Notes under the pieces: generated by a model | The model's input: the letters and a program-made list of their open reading frames with translations, nothing else | What the model was told of the DNA's origin: nothing | The model's database searches: none | Part shown: positions 59,776 to 64,000 of the stretch, piece by piece | Numbering within the stretch: the first letter of the stretch is position 1 | How the letters are laid out: each line of letters starts with the position of its first letter | Program-made: the position numbers and the translations under genes | Assembly (NCBI RefSeq): GCF_042139015.1 | Contig: NZ_JBHIKY010000006.1 | Location: 124,001-188,000, forward strand | Length of the DNA: 64,000 bases | Source: JBHIKY01 sp042139015 | Lineage (GTDB): Bacteria; Bacillota; Bacilli; Bacillales; Marinococcaceae | Direction: 5' to 3'

Positions 59776-60723
59776 CTATAGTAATTTATTTTTTCGTTTT
59801 CCTGAATAACGTTTTTCATTCAGCTGCAGCAGCTGTTCCATTTTTTCAAGCTTTGTGTGTTCGGCAGCTTCTCTTGTCGCTCTCACACTTATTTCCATTT
59901 TAGTTAATGCTTCATATACATGCTCTGTTTGTGTCTTCTGCTGTTCCTCCGCGAGAGATAAATACGTATTTATAAGCGAGGGAATGTCGTTATTGAGCAT
60001 TCTTTTTACAGTGTATCTTTCTTCAACATCAAGAAGGTCATAAAGGAGACCGAGACGATGGGTTTCTTCAAGCAGCCGATTCAGCCGGTTCTCCAGAAGA
60101 CTTCCTATCTGTTTCCACTCATTATTTAGCTGGTAATTTATATTTTTCATATAGTTAAAAGGTTCTTCCGATGACTGCACCAGGTCTTTATCTTCCTGCC
60201 GTGCCGGAGCAGTGGGCGAGGTTTCGGCAATTTCTGGCCTGCGATTGATTAAACTGCCTATCAGCACTTCGTCGAGCATTTCCAGCTTATAAAAGACATT
60301 CTGAAAATAGGTGGACTTCTGGATGCTCCTCACAAACGTCTGGCCATTTTTTATATATTGAACGGTAGCTTCCTTTATCCTGTGGGAACGGTTCTTAGGC
60401 TGATATGCTTTGCGGACATAATCTATTGTAATTCTCTTTTTTATTGCTGCTTCTGATTGAGGGGTTTCAAAACAGAGAAGCTTCATTCGTTTTTGATTTA
60501 TTTTTAATCGAAAATGGAATGTTTTGCCATTTTTCTTAAAGGTTTGTGCAGATTTTACCTGTTTGCCGTATTCAATTAAACGGTCAAGTGCAGTTTCCAT
60601 TTCTTTAATGATGACCAGTCCATGGGCATCGGAAAAAATATGATCATCTACAGGTCGTAAATGATCCGGCAAAAATTTTTCAATCCAGGGATGTGACATC
60701 CAGTCTTTAGCCAATCGTACCAC
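59776..60723 (-). CDS. Partner protein of TelA, XpaC-like C terminus
   Basis: A 315-aa soluble protein. The N-terminal half is not recognised (WMSHPWIEKFLPDHLRPVDD), while the helical C terminus (RLNRLLEETHRLGLLYDLLD; LAEEQQKTQTEHVYEALTKM) resembles XpaC proteins, which in B. subtilis precede the TelA homologue YaaN. It follows telA by 22 bp, so the two probably act together. Function unknown. Confidence 0.65.
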   Translation of the reverse strand: MVRLAKDWMSHPWIEKFLPDHLRPVDDHIFSDAHGLVIIKEMETALDRLIEYGKQVKSAQTFKKNGKTFHFRLKINQKRMKLLCFETPQSEAAIKKRITIDYVRKAYQPKNRSHRIKEATVQYIKNGQTFVRSIQKSTYFQNVFYKLEMLDEVLIGSLINRRPEIAETSPTAPARQEDKDLVQSSEEPFNYMKNINYQLNNEWKQIGSLLENRLNRLLEETHRLGLLYDLLDVEERYTVKRMLNNDIPSLINTYLSLAEEQQKTQTEHVYEALTKMEISVRATREAAEHTKLEKMEQLLQLNEKRYSGKRKNKLL

Positions 60724-60745
60724 CTTCTACCTGTAGGTTTACTAG

Positions 60746-61792
60746 TTATTCCAACAGCTTTGTTTTCATTTGTTTATTTAGTTCATCAAGCTCCGAAATA
60801 AATTTTTTGCCGGAGTGGACAATGCGTTCATTTGACTGCTCCGTCATTTGAATAGCAGCATAAACATCTTCATAAGCTTTTCTGAATGTTTCAATTGCTA
60901 CTGCAGGTTCTTCTAATGTTTTTAAAGTATCTTCCGTGTTGCTTTTTAGCATTTGAGCATTGGTAAGAATCATATTCTCGGTTGCTTCGTTGACATTTTG
61001 TACGGCATTAATTACTTTGCGCTGGTTACCTAGAGCGAGCTGTATAGAAGCAGTCACTGTGATAATGTTTTTTGTCATCGTAATAGCATTAAAGATTGCT
61101 TCTTCAAGTTTTTCATTGTTATCAAGAATTAGATCGACAGAGGCAGAGGACTGCTGAAGAACCATGACAGCCTGAGTCATATTCTTTATCCTTGAGATTA
61201 CTTTTTGCTGGCCTTTTTGAAGGTCGGCTGGATTATCCCGCCATTCCTCCTTCGTCATTTCCGCTTCAAGCATCTCATTTAAGGTTTTTCCTGTCTCGAT
61301 CTGCTGCTCGAGGTCGGTTATGCGGTTTCTCGCTGTTACTTTAAGCTGTTCGAGCATAACGTTATCTTCCTGTAGTTTATCCCTGCCGGCAAGCAGTCCT
61401 TCTATAACATTTTCAACCTGTGCTTCAACCGTTTCGTATTTTCTTGCGTACTGCTCTACGGGACTTCGGCGAAGAATCCGGTTTAAAGCTTTTTGCATTT
61501 TATTTTCCTTTAAATAATCAGGCTCGAGCTCCCCGACCATCTGCTTTAGTTCGTGAAGTTTATCGGGAAGCTCATTATCTTTTTGATTCATCATTTCGCG
61601 GACTGGTCTTTTCAGTGCTTCAAGAGAGTCGCCGGCCTGCTTTTGCTCTGTTTCGCCCAGTCCCCCGAGAGCTGAGATGAGATCTTCATTGTTATTAGCG
61701 CTCTTAAAACGTTCTAAAAACTTTTCCGCTTCTGATTTTGCTTTTTCATGATTTTGATCTGCGCGGCTGATTTCATTTTCTTCCGGCATCAT
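60746..61792 (-). CDS. Toxic anion resistance protein TelA family
   Basis: A 348-aa soluble, highly helical protein of the TelA/KlaA (YaaN-like) family, with RRSPVEQYARKYETVEAQVE, VTASIQLALGNQRKVINAVQ and NMILTNAQMLKSNTEDT. Relatives are linked to tellurite, nisin or other envelope-stress tolerance. The ATG at 61792 follows GGAGG; the ATG 12 bp upstream overlaps the ribosome site itself. First gene of a two-gene operon. Confidence 0.87.
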   Translation of the reverse strand: MMPEENEISRADQNHEKAKSEAEKFLERFKSANNNEDLISALGGLGETEQKQAGDSLEALKRPVREMMNQKDNELPDKLHELKQMVGELEPDYLKENKMQKALNRILRRSPVEQYARKYETVEAQVENVIEGLLAGRDKLQEDNVMLEQLKVTARNRITDLEQQIETGKTLNEMLEAEMTKEEWRDNPADLQKGQQKVISRIKNMTQAVMVLQQSSASVDLILDNNEKLEEAIFNAITMTKNIITVTASIQLALGNQRKVINAVQNVNEATENMILTNAQMLKSNTEDTLKTLEEPAVAIETFRKAYEDVYAAIQMTEQSNERIVHSGKKFISELDELNKQMKTKLLE

Positions 61793-61990
61793 ATAACCCT
61801 CCATTATTCAAGCTCATTAGAAAGACTGACGCTCTGCCATTTGCTATACTTATATTATAGCATTTATTGACATGTGTCGTCTTAAAACTCTTTCTTTCGT
61901 AATATTAATTAGATACGATAATACAAGTATTCTCGTTTCAATAATTGCGTGGTTTTTGTAAGCCAACTTTCACCAGGAGGAGACAGTGGG

Positions 61991-62419
61991 ATGTTTAATA
62001 AATATTATACAATTGATGAAGCAAATGTCATTCTTCCGGATATTAGAGAAGAGCTCGTCTACTTACAGAACTTGCAGCATGAGCTCCACATGACGTGCCG
62101 TTGTTTGAACCCACTTAAACGTAAGAAACTTGAAGAAGAGTATAAAAATAAAGAAGATATTTTTCTGCTTGAAGCTGCTGTTGATTTTCTTGAAATCCAG
62201 GAATTTCAATTAATACGCCAATGGGAGAAAAGCGGAATATACATTAGAAACATTGATGATGGATATGTAGATTTCCCTGCTGTTATCGATGGCTCCTCGG
62301 TTCTGTTGTGCTGGAGGCAGGGGGAAGAGTTTATTTCTTATTACCATAATGTGTTTGACTCATATTCAAAGAGAAAGAGGATTGCATCTGCAAACGAGAA
62401 AACGGAGGAAGACGAGTAA
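61991..62419 (+). CDS. DUF2203 family protein
   Basis: A 142-aa cytoplasmic helical protein starting MFNKYYTIDEANVILPDIRE, the typical DUF2203 opening, with a later GYVDFPAVIDGSSVLLCWRQ segment matching the family pattern (VDFPA ... V.LCWR). The role is unknown. The ATG after AGGAGGAGAC is chosen; the ORF upstream to 61949 precedes the ribosome site. It overlaps the next gene by one base. Confidence 0.82.
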   Translation: MFNKYYTIDEANVILPDIREELVYLQNLQHELHMTCRCLNPLKRKKLEEEYKNKEDIFLLEAAVDFLEIQEFQLIRQWEKSGIYIRNIDDGYVDFPAVIDGSSVLLCWRQGEEFISYYHNVFDSYSKRKRIASANEKTEEDE

Positions 62420-63180
62420 TGTGCCTGATTGTTTTAGGAGTCCAGGCGCATCCATCTTTTCCTATTATAGTTGTTTCAAACCGGGATGAATTTTACGAAC
62501 GACCAACAGAGCGTCTGCATAGATGGAGTAATTCACCGGTTATGGCCGGAAGAGACTTGAAAAAAGGCGGAACGTGGATGGGTGCTTCCATTTATGGAGA
62601 TTTTGCAGCTGTAACAAATATCAGAAATCCAGATGAAAAAACGGCACTTTGGTCGCGTGGGGCTCTCGTCAAAGATTTTCTGGAGGACAGCTGCAAGAAC
62701 TACTTTTTTAAAGAAGCAGAGGCTGACAGAGAGAAATATGGTGGTTTTAATTTAATTGCCGGTGAGGGAGAGAAGCTCTATTATTTAACAAATCAGGATA
62801 ATGAAACCAGAAAGCTTCTGGGGCCGGGGGTTTACGGTTTGAGTAATGCACGGCTCGATACCCCCTGGCCAAAGGTAAAAAAAGCAAAACAGAGATTTAA
62901 GAGGGTGCTGAGCGGCATGGGTGCCGATCTTCTTATCGATGACCTTTTTGATGTTTTATCTGACAAAACAGAGGCAGCAGAAGAGCTGCTTCCGGTTACA
63001 GGGGTGAGCCTTGAGTTGGAAAAGGCTCTTTCTCCTATGTTCATAAATTTTGAAGGGTATGGCACGAGAGTCCAGACCATCTACGCATTGAATAAACACG
63101 GAGAAGCTGTGCTGATTGAAAGGTCATTTACCGTGGATGCTGTGCCTGAAGGGGACATACAATTGAAATGGGATATATAA
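62419..63180 (+). CDS. NRDE (TANGO2-like) family protein
   Basis: A 253-aa protein starting with Cys2 (MCLIVLGVQAHPSFPIIVVS) and the NRDE motif (SNRDEFYERPT), then GGTWMGASIYGDFAAVTN. The family belongs to the Ntn-hydrolase-like fold, with Cys2 as potential nucleophile. Eukaryotic TANGO2 is linked to haem/lipid metabolism; the bacterial role is unclear. TAATG overlap with the DUF2203 gene. Confidence 0.9.
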   Translation: MCLIVLGVQAHPSFPIIVVSNRDEFYERPTERLHRWSNSPVMAGRDLKKGGTWMGASIYGDFAAVTNIRNPDEKTALWSRGALVKDFLEDSCKNYFFKEAEADREKYGGFNLIAGEGEKLYYLTNQDNETRKLLGPGVYGLSNARLDTPWPKVKKAKQRFKRVLSGMGADLLIDDLFDVLSDKTEAAEELLPVTGVSLELEKALSPMFINFEGYGTRVQTIYALNKHGEAVLIERSFTVDAVPEGDIQLKWDI

Positions 63181-63256
63181 TATTTATTCATTTTCCCACA
63201 TTTTTATAAATATTCTATTTTTGTCTGTTTTTTAAAAATTGTTATAGATATCGTAC

Positions 63257-63270
63257 AGAAAGCGCTTTCA
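63257..63270 (+). promoter_or_regulatory. cre-like site upstream of gltA
   Basis: AGAAAGCGCTTTCA is a near-perfect palindrome fitting the CcpA consensus TGWNANCGNTNNCA at all but the first position. It lies about 75 bp upstream of the likely -35, so activation or roadblock-type control by carbon status is possible. Confidence 0.6.
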
Positions 63271-63332
63271 GACTAGAATTCGTTTGTGAAATAATTTGCC
63301 GAAACTTCAGATAAATGATATGCTCTTGTATA

Positions 63333-63361
63333 TTAAATTAAAAAAGTGTACTTATTATAAT
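63333..63361 (+). promoter_or_regulatory. gltA promoter
   Basis: TATAAT at 63356-63361 with a poor -35 (TTAAAT, 63333-63338) 17 bp upstream, 33 bp before the gltA ATG. A weak -35 fits activator dependence, as for B. subtilis gltAB with GltC. Confidence 0.6.
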
Positions 63362-63393
63362 AGTCTACACAGAACGAGAGAGGTGGAGAGGGC

Positions 63394-64000
63394 ATGACGA
63401 ATTTTTATCATGCACGGAAAGAAGGCCTGTACGATTCCGAATTCGAACACGACAATTGCGGGATCGGTTTTCTGGCAAACATTAAGGGTAAGAAATCACA
63501 CGACATTGTGAAGAAAGCCCTTCAAATTCTGGTGAATCTCGAGCACCGTGGGGGGCAGGGTGATGAACCCAACACCGGTGATGGAGCCGGTATGCTTCTG
63601 CAGATACCTCACCGCTTCTTTAAAGAAATAGAAAAAGAACTCGGTTTTACGCTGCCTGCTGAAGGAGCGTATGGGGTAGGCATGGTCTTTTTGCCTGTTG
63701 ATGATTCCAGAAGAAATAAAGCAATAAATGAAATAAATTCAATAGTTAAAGAGGAGAATCAAGAAGTACTTGGCTGGAGAGAAGTGCCTGTTGATGACAG
63801 TATGATAGGAAACGCAGCGTACAAAGCAAAACCTTCCGTACATCAGGTTTTTATTGGAAGAGCTGCTGGTATTAAATCAAGGGAAAGCTTTGAGAGAAAG
63901 CTCTATGTTATTCGTAAACGGCTTGAACATGAAGCAGGAAGCGAACTTGAGCCGGAGGATGCTTTTTATTTTGCCAGCTTTTCATCCAGGACGATTGTGT
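63394..64000 (+). CDS. gltA: Glutamate synthase large subunit, 5' part
   Basis: The frame is open from the ATG after GAGGTGGAGAG to the window end (202 residues). The class II glutamine amidotransferase domain is visible: the propeptide ends before the catalytic Cys in EFEHDNCGIGFLA, followed by LVNLEHRGGQGDEPNTGDGAG. The enzyme makes glutamate from glutamine and 2-oxoglutarate. The full gene should be about 1500 codons, so most lies beyond the window. Confidence 0.95.
   Translation, partial: MTNFYHARKEGLYDSEFEHDNCGIGFLANIKGKKSHDIVKKALQILVNLEHRGGQGDEPNTGDGAGMLLQIPHRFFKEIEKELGFTLPAEGAYGVGMVFLPVDDSRRNKAINEINSIVKEENQEVLGWREVPVDDSMIGNAAYKAKPSVHQVFIGRAAGIKSRESFERKLYVIRKRLEHEAGSELEPEDAFYFASFSSRTIV

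Overview
The window is a chromosomal stretch of a low-GC Gram-positive bacterium of the family Bacillaceae. The evidence is the gene order cheR-aroF-aroB-aroH-trpEDCFBA-hisC-tyrA, then ypiA-ypiB-ypiF-qcrABC-ypjA-ypjB ... ypjD-dapB-mgsA-bshB1-bshA-cca-birA-panBCD-dinG-ypmA-ypmB-aspB-asnS-dnaD-nth-ypoC, and recU-ponA. This closely follows Bacillus subtilis. Other Bacillus traits are the TRAP-type trp leader, bacillithiol genes, an endospore-lineage gene (ypjB) and a RacA-like protein. Very acidic tails on the penicillin-binding protein and on cytochrome QcrC suggest an alkaliphilic or halophilic member; that point is inference.

1-11.4 kb is the aromatic supraoperon: the 3' end of cheR, chorismate synthase, dehydroquinate synthase, chorismate mutase, an internal trp promoter with a TRAP-binding leader and terminator, six trp genes, hisC and tyrA. 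The aroE gene that follows tyrA in B. subtilis is absent. In its place (11.4-12.3 kb) are a palindrome, a dispersed Bacillaceae repeat, and a promoter-hairpin-terminator unit that looks like a small RNA. Its C-rich loop is complementary over 14 nt to the tyrA Shine-Dalgarno region.

12.3-19.4 kb holds ypiA, ypiB, ypiF, the menaquinol:cytochrome c reductase operon qcrABC, ypjA, ypjB and a membrane zinc peptidase. 19.6-33.3 kb holds ypjC (reverse) and a long, tightly packed forward run: MazG-like ypjD, dapB, mgsA, bshB1, bshA, cca, birA, panBCD (with a structured leader), dinG, a methylthioadenosine/SAH deaminase, ypmA and ypmB. 33.4-41.5 kb holds aspB, asnS, dnaD, nth, ypoC and the double dynamin dynA.

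41.5-42.3 kb is a repeat-rich junction with two copies of the dispersed repeat and a transposase remnant. It is followed by reverse-strand ponA and recU. 46-63.2 kb is mixed: a RemA paralogue, a RacA-like protein, yppE, a rhodanese, a UbiB-like kinase with a phasin-like partner, ilvA, thioredoxin-like proteins, a phosphoesterase, a CvfC-like HEAT protein, a second transposase remnant, an MBL hydrolase, an XpaC-like/TelA pair and an NRDE protein. The window ends inside the large subunit of glutamate synthase, preceded by a cre-like site.

No tRNA, rRNA, CRISPR array or complete mobile element was seen. Product calls rest on motif reading and remembered synteny, not on database searches.
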